Origin: Leptospira mtsangambouensis | Lineage (GTDB): Bacteria > Spirochaetota > Leptospiria > Leptospirales > Leptospiraceae | Length of the DNA stretch: 64,000 nucleotides | Assembly (NCBI RefSeq): GCF_004770475.1 | Contig: NZ_RQHK01000017.1 | Span: forward strand, 248,001-312,000 | Direction: 5' to 3' | Shown: piece after piece, positions 1-8,134 of the stretch | Position numbering within the stretch: position 1 is the first letter of the stretch | How the letters are laid out: the number at the start of each line of letters is the position of its first letter | The notes under the pieces: model-generated | Told to the model about the DNA's origin: nothing | The model's input: the letters and a program-made list of their open reading frames with translations, nothing else | The model's database searches: none | Translations under genes and position numbers: made by a program

Positions 1-519
1 CAACCTGTTGATGACTTTTTTGACACACCAGGTGATGATTGGGACGAAGCACTCACAACCTCGGGTGCATTCGAAGAAGGAAAAATTCTCTACCAAAATG
101 GTGAAATTGAAAGAGCCATCACTGTCATGAAAAAAGCTTTCCTAGGTGATCCAACCAACCAAAAACTAAATAAGTTTTTGGGTCTTGTGAGTTACAAAGG
201 AAAGGAATATGATATTGCAGCAAAAGTTCTCACTGAATTCCTAAAAGAAAATGAAGGTTCAGGTGAATATTGGTATTACTTAGCAATGTCCGAAAAAAAA
301 CTTGGAAACTACGAAAGTGCACTAAAAGCAGCGCAAGAGGCATTAAAATACGATCCGGAAAATTTCCAAAATCTAATTAACCTTGCTGACGTTAGTCGAT
401 TGCTCGGGAATGTTGATCGAGCCGTTACTTATGTAACTCGGGCTCAATCCATTGATCCAACAAATAAAAACGTCCTCAAACTTTCAAAGTTACTAGAAAA
501 AGCGACTAGCCTCAATTAA
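1..519 (+). CDS. TPR-repeat protein, C-terminal part (5' end outside window)
   Basis: The reading frame is open from the first base, so the start lies upstream; only the last 172 codons are visible. The visible part contains two to three tetratricopeptide-like units: a Y-x-N-G-E-I-E-R-A segment, then one with [20 protein letters not shown], then [17 protein letters not shown]. The pattern of small and aromatic residues at TPR positions 8, 20, 24 and 27 and the proline at position 32 (Y-D-P-E, I-D-P-T) is typical. TPR arrays are protein-binding scaffolds; no enzymatic function can be assigned. An acidic stretch (D-D-F-F-D-T...D-D-W-D-E) at the left edge suggests a linker before the repeats. 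Its stop overlaps the convergent chemoreceptor gene by 8 bases. Confidence 0.8.
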   Translation, partial: QPVDDFFDTPGDDWDEALTTSGAFEEGKILYQNGEIERAITVMKKAFLGDPTNQKLNKFLGLVSYKGKEYDIAAKVLTEFLKENEGSGEYWYYLAMSEKKLGNYESALKAAQEALKYDPENFQNLINLADVSRLLGNVDRAVTYVTRAQSIDPTNKNVLKLSKLLEKATSLN

Positions 520-1948
520 TTGAGGTTAGTCCCTGATCTTCCATCGTTTTGATTTCTAAATACTGAATATAGGAATCAAATATTTTACTGAGTTCATTAA
601 AGTGTTCTTGTAACTTAGATCTTTCTTGTTTTACTTTCACCGAATCATTTTGAACAATCGCTTCTTTGATATGGATGGCGCAAGTATGTAATTCACGATG
701 GGGAATTTCCAACTGATCATGAATGGCTTTTTGTTTTGCATCCAATACTGAACTTTGATAATACCACAAACCCATTTTACAAAGCATATGGTTTAACTGA
801 GGAAATAGATTTACATTTCCAGTTGCAATTGCTTGGTCAACTGCCTGTACCCAATGGATATGATCTAATCTCCTTTGAAAAATAAATTCCAATAACCAAA
901 CCGAATTTTGATTCGTTATTAATTTTACAGTATTTTCAATTTTGGCAAATATCGCTTCAAAATCAGTTTTTGTTCGAACACTATGATCTGAAAGTACATG
1001 AACTTGGTTGGATATACTTGTAGAATCATTGGCAATATTTTGAGAAGCAACCCCTACTTCACGAAGTTTAAATTCCAAATCATGGAATTGAGTGATCAAA
1101 ATTTGAATTTCACTTAAATTTGTTTTGGATTCTTTTCTATTAGATACAACGGAAGATTCAATGGCTTGGATTTTTTCAATGATTTCAATGAGAACGGAAG
1201 TTCTGGTTTTTGAATTTTCTTGGAATTCCAAAAACCGAGATCTAATATGTTGAGCAGATTCTTGGATTGTTTTGACTGCTACTTTGGTATTTTCGGCTAA
1301 CTTGGAAACCCCATCCGCAACCACGGAAAAACCTCTTCCTTCTTCACCTGCACGGGCCGCTTCAATGGACGCATTGAGTGCCAATAAATTTGTACGATCC
1401 GAAATATCTTTTACCAATTGAATATTTTCGTTAATTTTTTGAAGATCGTTATACAAAAGTTGAATTTCGACTTCATTTTTTTGGTTTTCAACTTTCACCC
1501 ATAACGATTGTTTAGCGATCGTTTCAATTTCCTTTGTTGTTTTTTCTAAACTATCAACTAATTCAATATTTCTTTGTCCCGTTGCATCAAAGGTTTTTAG
1601 TGTTTCTGAAATTTGAAATGAAACAGAGTGAATCACAGCATCTAATTCTTCCGCACTACTGGCTAGATTGGCTGAAATATCACTAAAATGCGAAAGCCCC
1701 GATACAAATTGGGATTGTAAATGTTCAATGTTTTTAAGGTTCGTTGAAGTTCCGAGAATAGAAACAGCAATTTCATCAGCAGAGGATGTAATCAAACCTC
1801 TTAATTTTCGTTGTAATTCTAAAAGATTTAAAATCTCAGAATCATTCGATTTCTCAATGGAACTGTTACGAATGATATGTTCACGGATCGATTTACGATT
1901 CCGTATTAAAAACTCTTTTGTAGAGTCGTTTGATCTAAAATGAAACAT
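512..1948 (-). CDS. Soluble methyl-accepting chemotaxis protein with C-terminal CZB zinc-binding domain
   Basis: A cytoplasmic chemoreceptor of 478 residues with no transmembrane segment or signal peptide. Residues about 60-340 form a long helical coiled coil carrying the receptor hairpin signature ([20 protein letters not shown], then [18 protein letters not shown]), which contacts CheA and CheW. The C-terminal ~120 residues match the chemoreceptor zinc-binding (CZB) domain: an H-x-x-W segment (HIHW), the C-x-L/M-G-x-W-Y box (CKMGLWYY) and a later P-H-R-E-L-H, supplying the His3Cys zinc site. CZB receptors in other bacteria respond to zinc or hypochlorous acid; the ligand here is inferred. 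No obvious Shine-Dalgarno precedes the ATG. It is transcribed alone, divergent from the DUF2147 gene. Confidence 0.93.
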   Translation of the reverse strand: MFHFRSNDSTKEFLIRNRKSIREHIIRNSSIEKSNDSEILNLLELQRKLRGLITSSADEIAVSILGTSTNLKNIEHLQSQFVSGLSHFSDISANLASSAEELDAVIHSVSFQISETLKTFDATGQRNIELVDSLEKTTKEIETIAKQSLWVKVENQKNEVEIQLLYNDLQKINENIQLVKDISDRTNLLALNASIEAARAGEEGRGFSVVADGVSKLAENTKVAVKTIQESAQHIRSRFLEFQENSKTRTSVLIEIIEKIQAIESSVVSNRKESKTNLSEIQILITQFHDLEFKLREVGVASQNIANDSTSISNQVHVLSDHSVRTKTDFEAIFAKIENTVKLITNQNSVWLLEFIFQRRLDHIHWVQAVDQAIATGNVNLFPQLNHMLCKMGLWYYQSSVLDAKQKAIHDQLEIPHRELHTCAIHIKEAIVQNDSVKVKQERSKLQEHFNELSKIFDSYIQYLEIKTMEDQGLTSIN

Positions 1949-2002
1949 AATACTTTTATCTTTTTATCAGCATCGTTTCTATATACTATTTTCTGAATTG
2001 TC

Positions 2003-2047
2003 ACAGAGTTTTTCTAAAAACCAGCTTGCCAGAGGTAAAAATTCTGT
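2003..2047. other. Imperfect inverted repeat in the divergent promoter region
   Basis: The arms ACAGAGTTTTT (2003-2013) and AAAAATTCTGT (2037-2047) pair over 11 positions with one G-T wobble, around a 23-base loop. The element lies between the divergent chemoreceptor and DUF2147 genes, about 40 bases before the latter's ATG. It could be an operator, an attenuator or a chance AT-rich palindrome. Confidence 0.25.
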
Positions 2048-2086
2048 CAGAATGAGCGAATCCAATTTTATAGAATAAGGATCTTT

Positions 2087-2611
2087 ATGAATCAAAAACT
2101 TGTTTTAAGTGTATGGACGGCAATTCTCTTCGCCGGAAGTTCTCTACTAGCCCAAGAAGCAGACGTAGCCGTAGGCCGGTATTTACCCCCTGAAAAAGAC
2201 TCAGTCATTGAAATTTTCAAATGCGGTGATAAATACTGTGGTAAAACGGTTTGTATCAAAGACAACGCCTACCCTGAAAAAGAAAAAGATAAAGGAGTTC
2301 CAGGCACTCCCTACCTCGACCACAACAATGAAGATCCAAAACTTAGAAACCGTCCCAACTTAGGTATGGTATTTATTACTGGATTTGACTATGTAGGAGA
2401 AGGTGTTTATAAAAACGGAAAGATTTACAACCCACGTGATGGAAAAACCTACTGTGGAAAATTCACTTCTCTCGAAGGTGGAAATCGATTGGATCTAAAG
2501 GGAACCCTTTGTTCTATTACGTTTATCGGAAAAACAAACAACTGGGTGAAACTTGGTGGTGTGAATCTCGATGACCCTAAATGGGACTGTACGTTCAAAG
2601 CTAAAAAATAA
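2087..2611 (+). CDS. Secreted DUF2147 family protein
   Basis: A 174-residue exported protein. Residues 1-22 form a signal peptide ending at a likely signal-peptidase-I site (SSLLAQ-EA). The rest matches the DUF2147 lipocalin-like beta-barrel family: a start like GRYLPPEKDSVIEIFKCGDKYCGK, then the G-x-x-Y-N-P-x-D-G-K-x-Y segment, a G-x-L-x-x-L-x-G-T-L-C stretch and a terminal W. Six cysteines in the mature part fit disulfides in the periplasm. The family's molecular role is not established. An AAGGA ribosome-binding site lies 7 bases before the ATG. A GC-rich hairpin follows the stop. It appears monocistronic. Confidence 0.88.
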   Translation: MNQKLVLSVWTAILFAGSSLLAQEADVAVGRYLPPEKDSVIEIFKCGDKYCGKTVCIKDNAYPEKEKDKGVPGTPYLDHNNEDPKLRNRPNLGMVFITGFDYVGEGVYKNGKIYNPRDGKTYCGKFTSLEGGNRLDLKGTLCSITFIGKTNNWVKLGGVNLDDPKWDCTFKAKK

Positions 2612-2626
2612 TTGTAATCATGAAGC

Positions 2627-2653
2627 ACCTGCCCCCCGTTTTTGGAGGCAGGT
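2627..2653. terminator. Intergenic hairpin, probable bidirectional terminator
   Basis: ACCTGCC (2627-2633) pairs with GGCAGGT (2647-2653); after one mismatch the stem can extend by two more G-C pairs. It sits 15 bases after the DUF2147 stop and 34 bases beyond the dcd stop on the other strand. The T-tract is poor on both sides, so efficiency is uncertain. Confidence 0.55.
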
Positions 2654-2687
2654 TCTCATTATAATGTTTCTAAAATACTTTTAGAAC

Positions 2688-3212
2688 TTATTTCTTTTCA
2701 AAGTCTTTATACAATAAGGAAGGTTGGATGCCTTGGTTGGCCTGGTATTTTCCTGATTTGTATTCGCTGATTTCCCCTTCCACTGTATGATAAAAAATCT
2801 GACAGATTTGGACACCTGCATACACACGGAGAGGATGAGTCACCTGGATTTCTAATGTCCAAAATCCCTTAAACCCAACATCCCCAAAACCAGCAGTGAT
2901 ATGGACGAACATTCCAAGTCTTCCAATGGAAGAACGACCTTCTAACATCGGCACCAGGTTATGTGTCTCCGTAAATTCGATGGTTCTACCTAAATACAAC
3001 TTTCCCGGTTCTAATAATAATCCATCTTCTGGTATTTTTAAATTTTGGACTGGATTTGGTTTTTTCATATCCAAAGGAAATTCTGAATATACCAAAAGAT
3101 CTTCATGTAATCTTAAATTATAAGAATTTGGATTCAATAAGTTAGGATCATAAGGTTCGATTTTTATATCGTTACCTAGTCTTTTTAAAATTTCTTTTCC
3201 AGTTAAAATCAC
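2688..3212 (-). CDS. dcd: dCTP deaminase
   Basis: Deaminates dCTP to dUTP and ammonia, feeding dTMP synthesis in the cytoplasm. At 174 residues it is slightly shorter than the E. coli enzyme. The trimeric dUTPase-fold signatures are visible: NPNSYNLRL, EGRSSIGRLGMFVH, and TAGFGDVGFKGFWTLE containing the catalytic Glu, plus a C-terminal Y-K-S-G-K-Y-Q-x-N-Q-G segment that closes over the nucleotide. Start is GTG, with GGAG 8 bases upstream inside the end of the preceding gene; only three bases separate it from the enoyl-CoA hydratase, so the two are co-transcribed. Whether the enzyme also has dUTPase activity cannot be read from the sequence. thyX lies 49 kb away in the same window. Confidence 0.93.
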   Translation of the reverse strand: MILTGKEILKRLGNDIKIEPYDPNLLNPNSYNLRLHEDLLVYSEFPLDMKKPNPVQNLKIPEDGLLLEPGKLYLGRTIEFTETHNLVPMLEGRSSIGRLGMFVHITAGFGDVGFKGFWTLEIQVTHPLRVYAGVQICQIFYHTVEGEISEYKSGKYQANQGIQPSLLYKDFEKK

Positions 3213-3215
3213 GGA

Positions 3216-3989
3216 TCATTCTCCCTTAAAATTAGGTTTTCTTTTTTCAGCAAACGCCTGTAAGGCTTCTATTCTATCTTTTGTTCCAATCGTTTCAAAA
3301 TAACATAACCTTTCCCACTCTAGGGCAGATTTCATTGGTAAATCCAACCCACCGCGCAGGGCTTTTTTGGAAGCAGAAACGGCAATAGGTGCAGATTCCG
3401 ATATCTCCCTTGCCAAAGCAAGAGAAGATTCCCTCAAATGGTCTTGTTCGAAAATTTGAGAAACTAAACCTCGCGCCATAGCTTCTTTTCCGGTTAACTT
3501 TTTCCCTGAAAAAATCCACTCCATTGCTGTGGATTCTCCGACGATTCGAGAAAGTCTTTGTGTTCCCCCTGCCCCGGGAATGATTCCTAGTTTTGTTTCT
3601 GTAAGTCCCATTTGTGCAGACTCACTCGCATAACGAATATCACATGATAGAGCCAATTCTAACCCACCACCAAATGCAAATCCATTGATAGCCGCGATGG
3701 TTGGTATGGATAGGTTTGATAATTCAGAAAAACAAAGGTTGATGTCCGTCAAAAATTGTTTCACCTGTAATTCAGACATGGACTTTCGTTCTTTCAAATC
3801 CGCCCCGGAACAGAAAGAATCTCCGTTACCAATGATGACGAGTGCGCGTGCCCTACCCAACTTAACTTCTTGGATTTTTTCTCTAAGTTCTGCTAGAAGC
3901 TGCAAGGAGATGGCATTTTTTGCTTCTGGACGGCTGAGTTCTATCAATGCTACATAAGTATGGTGGGTTTGGAGTGTGACGGTGTTCAT
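3216..3989 (-). CDS. Enoyl-CoA hydratase/isomerase family protein (crotonase fold)
   Basis: A 257-residue crotonase. The oxyanion-hole segment (SFCSGADLKE) and the core IPTIAAINGFAFGGGLELAL are intact. Both catalytic glutamates of true hydratases are present, one in GGGLELAL and one in TETKLGIIPGAGGTQRL, so syn-hydration of a 2-enoyl-CoA is the likely reaction. It resembles the short-chain and methylglutaconyl-CoA hydratase branch, but the substrate cannot be fixed from sequence. The C-terminal A-F-x-E-K-R-K-P-x-F-K-G is the family's usual trimer-contact tail. It is the first gene of a two-gene operon with dcd; no metabolic link between the two is obvious. Confidence 0.92.
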   Translation of the reverse strand: MNTVTLQTHHTYVALIELSRPEAKNAISLQLLAELREKIQEVKLGRARALVIIGNGDSFCSGADLKERKSMSELQVKQFLTDINLCFSELSNLSIPTIAAINGFAFGGGLELALSCDIRYASESAQMGLTETKLGIIPGAGGTQRLSRIVGESTAMEWIFSGKKLTGKEAMARGLVSQIFEQDHLRESSLALAREISESAPIAVSASKKALRGGLDLPMKSALEWERLCYFETIGTKDRIEALQAFAEKRKPNFKGE

Positions 3990-4058
3990 AGAATTTCCTC
4001 CGAATGAAAAAATAGAAATGAAATCGGTTTTGTTTTTCCGATAATGGAAGCAGCAGTC

Positions 4059-4751
4059 ATGAGAAGGATTTTATACACAATCGGATTCTCACTAGTACTT
4101 GGAAACAGTTTTTCATGTAAAACCTCTTCCAATGAAGATCCTCTTGCTTCCCTATTAACCTCTCCCCCCGTAGTATCCTCTGTGACTCCACAAATTGGAA
4201 CTCCTGCCCAAAACAATCTCAATGCCACCTATGCGGCTACTGAAGTTGTCATCAAAGGGGAAAATTTTGGAATCGATCCAGTGATCCGATTTAATGATAT
4301 TGTTGCGACGATCAGTCTCAATACTGGAACAGAATTATACACCCGAGTACCAGATGGTGCTTTTTCTGGTTTCATCACTGTATCTAAATCGGGCGGATCT
4401 TGTTTGCCTAACTCCAAATCAGGCGTTAATTGTGCCGGAATGGAATACTTTATCGACTGTTATACGGTTGCAAACAAACAATACGGTTCTGAAATCGAAC
4501 TAAAACAAGGGCAGAGTTTGTCTATTGAATTTGATGGACAAGAAACCAAAGCCTTCCATACAGATACCTTGTTATCCTCTAGAAACCTAACCATCGGATG
4601 TGAAAGTACGGTCACTGTTAGAGTTTTTGATCGGTCTTGTCGGGCCACTGATTACGTCTTACAAAACGATCCGGTCATCCCATTTCCAGCAGGTGTGGCT
4701 ACCCAATTCTACCTTACTGCTCAATCAGCAACTTGTAGTTTGGCTCTTTAA
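4059..4751 (+). CDS. Putative lipoprotein with an IPT/TIG domain
   Basis: An exported lipoprotein of about 230 residues. The signal peptide ends in LGNSFSC, a leptospiral-type lipobox with lipidated Cys. An in-frame ATG lies 15 bases upstream, but the second ATG is preferred because GGAAG then lies 9 bases before it and the R-R start of the signal peptide is retained. After a low-complexity linker, residues about 35-105 (PPVVSSVTPQIGTP...TEVVIKGENFG...VRVPDGAFSGFITV) match the immunoglobulin-like IPT/TIG fold common in leptospiral surface proteins. The C-terminal ~110 residues contain four to six cysteines and are otherwise unrecognised. Divergent from the enoyl-CoA hydratase gene. Confidence 0.78.
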   Translation: MRRILYTIGFSLVLGNSFSCKTSSNEDPLASLLTSPPVVSSVTPQIGTPAQNNLNATYAATEVVIKGENFGIDPVIRFNDIVATISLNTGTELYTRVPDGAFSGFITVSKSGGSCLPNSKSGVNCAGMEYFIDCYTVANKQYGSEIELKQGQSLSIEFDGQETKAFHTDTLLSSRNLTIGCESTVTVRVFDRSCRATDYVLQNDPVIPFPAGVATQFYLTAQSATCSLAL

Positions 4752-4846
4752 AGAAATTAACAAACCAGTCTAAGTCTTACAAACTGACGCAAAACAATTT
4801 TAACTTTTTTGAAATTGGTGAAAGGGTAAATTCGATTCCCACCTCC

Positions 4847-4867
4847 CTTGGTTCGTTACCGACCAAG
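4847..4867. terminator. Possible intergenic hairpin terminator
   Basis: CTTGGT (4847-4852) and ACCAAG (4862-4867) pair; two further C-G pairs form beyond one bulged T, leaving a TTAC loop. It lies between the convergent TIG-lipoprotein and VOC genes. There is no T-run on either side. The other 130 bases of this gap hold nothing recognisable. Confidence 0.35.
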
Positions 4868-4901
4868 AGATTCACAGGTAGGAATGATATCAGATTAAGA
4901 T

Positions 4902-5252
4902 TTAGTTGGAGTAAAAGATTTCGATTAAGTTTTGGCTTGGATCTGCAAAGGTTAGGCTCTCTCCAGAGTCCGTACCTTCCGGTCCTTTGATGATCTTAAC
5001 ATTCTTTTCCTCGAGTTCGCTGATGGCTTCTGTGAAATCATCCACATCCATCACAAAACTTAAGAGAGGAAGAGACCTGTCAGAAACTTCGGCCTTCACC
5101 AATCGGATGCGAAAGGAATCCAGAGAAAGAATTGCCTCAGTAGCCTTCTTTGTCTCCACTTCGAAGTCAAAAATGTCCCTGTAAAAATCGATAGAGGTGT
5201 CGAGCTGGGAGACGGGGATACTGACGTGGCCAATGCCTTCTACAATGATCAT
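4902..5252 (-). CDS. VOC (glyoxalase/dioxygenase-fold) family protein
   Basis: A 116-residue single VOC domain made of two beta-alpha-beta-beta-beta modules. The first module begins GIGHVSIPVSQLDTSIDFYRD, with a His at the usual metal-ligand position; the last strand is ADPSQNLIEIFYS, with the usual terminal Glu ligand. The family includes lactoylglutathione lyases, epimerases and dioxygenases; sequence alone does not select a reaction. The gene stands alone, convergent with the TIG lipoprotein and divergent from the next lipoprotein. Confidence 0.85.
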   Translation of the reverse strand: MIIVEGIGHVSIPVSQLDTSIDFYRDIFDFEVETKKATEAILSLDSFRIRLVKAEVSDRSLPLLSFVMDVDDFTEAISELEEKNVKIIKGPEGTDSGESLTFADPSQNLIEIFYSN

Positions 5253-5390
5253 AATGGAATTACACCTTCGTGAACTTTTCTGTCATCATGCTTGAAAAAC
5301 CGGCTTTGTCGAGAAAAAAGCAATCTCCTCAAACAAACTCGAAACTAAAATTTGAATTTCAATTCCAACTTAGGAAAAAAGAATCAAAAT

Positions 5391-5855
5391 ATGAATGTAT
5401 TTCGGATTTCAATCATCGTTTTAGCCATTTTTGCCCTTTCTTGCAAGGAAGAGGTCGTTCCTTTTGAAACCGCCCACCAAAACCTAGCGGCAAAACTCCT
5501 CGCTGAGAACCAAATCCTTCTCGAAGAGTATCTAAAAGACAATCCTAAGCCAAATTGGAAAATATTTTCAGAAGCCCTGGATGCGATGGTTGCCAGTGGA
5601 CATCCAAAATTAAAGTCTTGGGGAGAAAATCTACGCCCACACCTACCAGCAGCAGGTGCCGATTTAGATTCTAGTTATGAAAAAATTTCTAAAATTCAGG
5701 AAATATTGATCCAAATAAAAACGGAAGTTCCAAACCAATCTCAGTACAATCGTTTTTACTGTCCTATGGTAGATAAATCTTGGTTAATGACGGGAAGAGA
5801 AGTTAAAAATCCCTATGCTCCCGAAATGAGAGACTGCGGAGAATTATTACAATAG
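5391..5855 (+). CDS. Putative lipoprotein with a CPM...NPY..EM..CG metal-site-like tail
   Basis: About 154 residues. The ATG chosen gives a compact signal peptide ending IFALSC (lipobox); the frame also reads from a TTG 39 bases upstream. The body is helical. The C-terminus, YCPM followed by W-L-M-T-G and then NPYAPEMRDCGELL, closely resembles the terminal motif of DUF3347-type heavy-metal-binding domains found with Cus-type copper efflux proteins (C-P-M ... N-P-Y-x-x-x-M-x-x-C-G). I infer possible copper or other soft-metal binding by the Cys/Met set; no efflux gene is adjacent. The stop is followed three bases later by the in-frame ATG of the next gene. Confidence 0.72.
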   Translation: MNVFRISIIVLAIFALSCKEEVVPFETAHQNLAAKLLAENQILLEEYLKDNPKPNWKIFSEALDAMVASGHPKLKSWGENLRPHLPAAGADLDSSYEKISKIQEILIQIKTEVPNQSQYNRFYCPMVDKSWLMTGREVKNPYAPEMRDCGELLQ

Positions 5856-5858
5856 TTT

Positions 5859-6779
5859 ATGCCAAAATGTTTTCTAGGTACATCTTTATATGAAGCCTGC
5901 CCTCCAAGCTGCAGGCATTCATTCGCTAAACAAGACGTAGATGAAGATTGTATTGCCAAAAATAAATTAGAAGCATTTTTACAGGATAGAGTAACCTTTA
6001 AAATTGGATTTTCTGCATTTTCACAAATTCCGGCAAAAACCCTAGAAAAATTCATTTGGACATCAAAAGACAATTTAGAATTAATTTCTTATTTTCTCTA
6101 TATTGGTGAACCAACGCTTGTTCGTGAAATCATCGAATCATTTTCTAATCACACATTAAGTTATCTTTTTAAGTGTGATTTTGAAAATTATATGAACATT
6201 CGAGAATCCATCAAAAGAGAAAAATCCGTAAAACATATGTTTGATATTCGAAGTTTCAAATATTGGACATTTGTTAGTTATTTGAGGATCTGTGATCTAA
6301 TTCAATATTTTGTTCGTTATCTCAAAGAGCCAGAGTATGCTTGTCAGTTTATTGTGATTTTACCTTCGGAAATAGTTTCCAATCTGAACAAATATACTGG
6401 TCTGGATTTTGAAGAAGAAAAAACATTATACAATGCTTTGGGTGATTCCATCTATGAATTGCCATTACAATCGCCTAAAATTTATGAACATATGATGCAA
6501 TTGTTTGCAGATGATCCAGAAGTTTCAATTATCCTTTCCACCATGGAAGGGCTCATAGAAAGACAACAGTTGATTTTGGAAACCACTGACAAACTCATTA
6601 ACTTCATTGGGGAACACCGAATTGATAAAAACTTTCAATTTATCTTTTCTGAAATGGCAGGAATGGAAATTGGTACCGCTTCCGAAATTTTAAACCAATT
6701 GTTAGAAAGAAAAATGATCACTCCATCTCAAAAACAAATGATTATCGATTTTCTTAACACTGGAAAATTAGAATTATAG
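5859..6779 (+). CDS. Conserved hypothetical helical protein
   Basis: A 306-residue protein of unrecognised family. It begins with a Cys-rich patch (MPKCFLGT, then EACPPSC) and continues as predicted mostly alpha-helical sequence rich in Phe, Tyr, Ile and Glu, with no signal peptide or membrane helix. The tail (EIGTASEILNQLLERKMITP, then QKQMIIDFLNTG) looks like a helix-turn-helix or short repeat unit. The gene is in the same frame as the preceding lipoprotein ORF, separated only by TAG-TTT, with no Shine-Dalgarno at normal spacing, so translation by coupling is likely. A perfect 12-bp stem starts at its stop codon. Confidence 0.7.
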   Translation: MPKCFLGTSLYEACPPSCRHSFAKQDVDEDCIAKNKLEAFLQDRVTFKIGFSAFSQIPAKTLEKFIWTSKDNLELISYFLYIGEPTLVREIIESFSNHTLSYLFKCDFENYMNIRESIKREKSVKHMFDIRSFKYWTFVSYLRICDLIQYFVRYLKEPEYACQFIVILPSEIVSNLNKYTGLDFEEEKTLYNALGDSIYELPLQSPKIYEHMMQLFADDPEVSIILSTMEGLIERQQLILETTDKLINFIGEHRIDKNFQFIFSEMAGMEIGTASEILNQLLERKMITPSQKQMIIDFLNTGKLEL

Positions 6780-6808
6780 AATAAACTAACCTTCGCTAGT
6801 TTATTCTA
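6777..6808. terminator. Perfect 12-bp stem-loop, bidirectional terminator
   Basis: TAGAATAAACTA (6777-6788) and TAGTTTATTCTA (6797-6808) are perfect inverted repeats around an 8-base loop. The left arm includes the TAG stop of the upstream gene. The stem lies between two convergent genes and can serve both. Confidence 0.7.
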
Positions 6809-6822
6809 TATCTTTGAAATCT

Positions 6823-8046
6823 TTAACCTGCAATTTTTATTTTTTTCGCTAAATAAACGCTAAACAACAAACTAAATACAGAAATCATTCCCACCAGTTC
6901 ATAATTCACAAGTTGGTTGTCAGCTGACTGCACCAAAATAAGTCCCGCAATGTACGAAGCAGCACCTGATGAAATTTGTTGGATGGCAGAATTCACAGAC
7001 ATAAAACTTCCGCGAATCCTCGGTTCAACTGCAGAAGTAATCATAGCAAATGCAGGAACCATCCTTCCCGAAACCAAAATCATAAATAAAGTTGTGACCG
7101 TGAGCACTACTGGCAATGAAGTTTTTGTTAGAGTCACAACAATCACAATAGGTATAACGGCAATGATGGAAATGATTTGGTAAATTTTTAGTTTTCCGTA
7201 TCTGTCTGAGAGTTTTCCTATAAATCGGCTTGTAAAAAAAGTAAAAAGTCCTCCAAAAAAATAAATATAAGGAAGCTCACTTACCGCCAAACCAACGTTA
7301 GAAACTAAAAATGGGCTGAGGAAAGGGATAACCGTAAATCCACCAAACATCAAAAACACCATAAAAATGAATGGGGCCAAATGGTCTTTTTTCACAATTA
7401 CTTGTTTTAAAGATTTTAACTGCGATTGTTTTGGGTGAACATCAGAATCCAAATGATAACGAATGGATGGTAGTACTTTATAACCGATAGGCAAAATTAA
7501 AAATCCAGCTATCGCCAAAGAGAGGAAAGGAAAATGCCATCCAAACTTATTTGCCAAAGATAAACCAATCGGAATTCCAATCACAGAAGCGACAGAAAAA
7601 GAACTCATCACAACACCTGTGGCAGTTCCTCTTCTGAATACAGGAATGATATCTCCAATGATGGAAAGAACAGTGGCACCAATCATTCCCCCAAATCCGC
7701 CGGCCACGACTCTTGCAAAAAGTAAAAATCCATAATTAGGAGCAAACGCACAAAGTAATGTCCCAAAAGAAAAACCAAAGAACAAAACAAGAAGGCTCAT
7801 TTTGCGATCATAGGAATCTAAAAATAAAGCACCGATGAGTCCGAACACTCCAGCACTGATAGAATAAGAAGAAACTAGTAAACCAAAGGCTGCTGAATTA
7901 ATTTTGAAACTCTCCATAAAAACTGGCCCAAGTGGCATCATGATGACAAAATCCAAGATGTGTAAAAATTGGAGGGCAGCTAAGATAAAGATGATGGCTC
8001 TTTCTTTTTGGATGGTATGAAGCGGATGGGTAAGAGGTTGGCTCAT
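6823..8046 (-). CDS. MFS transporter (drug/arabinose-efflux type)
   Basis: A 407-residue inner-membrane protein with twelve hydrophobic segments in two six-helix halves. The loop 2-3 motif is visible as a G-A-L-F-L-D-S-Y-D-R-K variant (normally G-x-L-a-D-r-x-G-r-k-x), and its second-half counterpart as RFIGKLSDRYGKLK. Helix 4 carries FARVVAGGFGGMIGA. The overall form matches the proton-driven efflux branch of the major facilitator superfamily; the substrate is unknown. It is transcribed alone and is divergent from a short-chain dehydrogenase gene. Confidence 0.9.
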   Translation of the reverse strand: MSQPLTHPLHTIQKERAIIFILAALQFLHILDFVIMMPLGPVFMESFKINSAAFGLLVSSYSISAGVFGLIGALFLDSYDRKMSLLVLFFGFSFGTLLCAFAPNYGFLLFARVVAGGFGGMIGATVLSIIGDIIPVFRRGTATGVVMSSFSVASVIGIPIGLSLANKFGWHFPFLSLAIAGFLILPIGYKVLPSIRYHLDSDVHPKQSQLKSLKQVIVKKDHLAPFIFMVFLMFGGFTVIPFLSPFLVSNVGLAVSELPYIYFFGGLFTFFTSRFIGKLSDRYGKLKIYQIISIIAVIPIVIVVTLTKTSLPVVLTVTTLFMILVSGRMVPAFAMITSAVEPRIRGSFMSVNSAIQQISSGAASYIAGLILVQSADNQLVNYELVGMISVFSLLFSVYLAKKIKIAG

Positions 8047-8098
8047 AAAACTAATATTGACCAGGCATTCAAAATTTCCAAAACTATTTAGTTTCGAA

Positions 8099-8127
8099 TT
8101 GCCAACTTTTGCATTCAGTCATAAAAT
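8099..8127 (+). promoter_or_regulatory. Predicted promoter, possibly giving a leaderless mRNA
   Basis: TTGCCA (8099-8104), a 17-base spacer and TAAAAT (8122-8127) fit a sigma-70 promoter. Initiation about 7 bases beyond the -10 box falls on the ATG of the short-chain dehydrogenase, which has no Shine-Dalgarno. Confidence 0.4.
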
Positions 8128-8134
8128 TCCCTCT

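Noticed and set aside
4825..4847. A segment resembling a tRNA T-arm (GGTAAATTCGATTCCCACC)
   Set aside because: The T-loop-like TTCGATT is not flanked by complementary 5-base arms, and no D-arm, anticodon arm or acceptor stem can be built around it.
5853..5858. In-frame TAG between two ORFs, as if one gene were broken by a nonsense mutation
   Set aside because: The upstream ORF ends naturally after its metal-site-like motif and the downstream one starts with its own ATG; two coupled genes is the simpler reading, although fusion should be checked in relatives.
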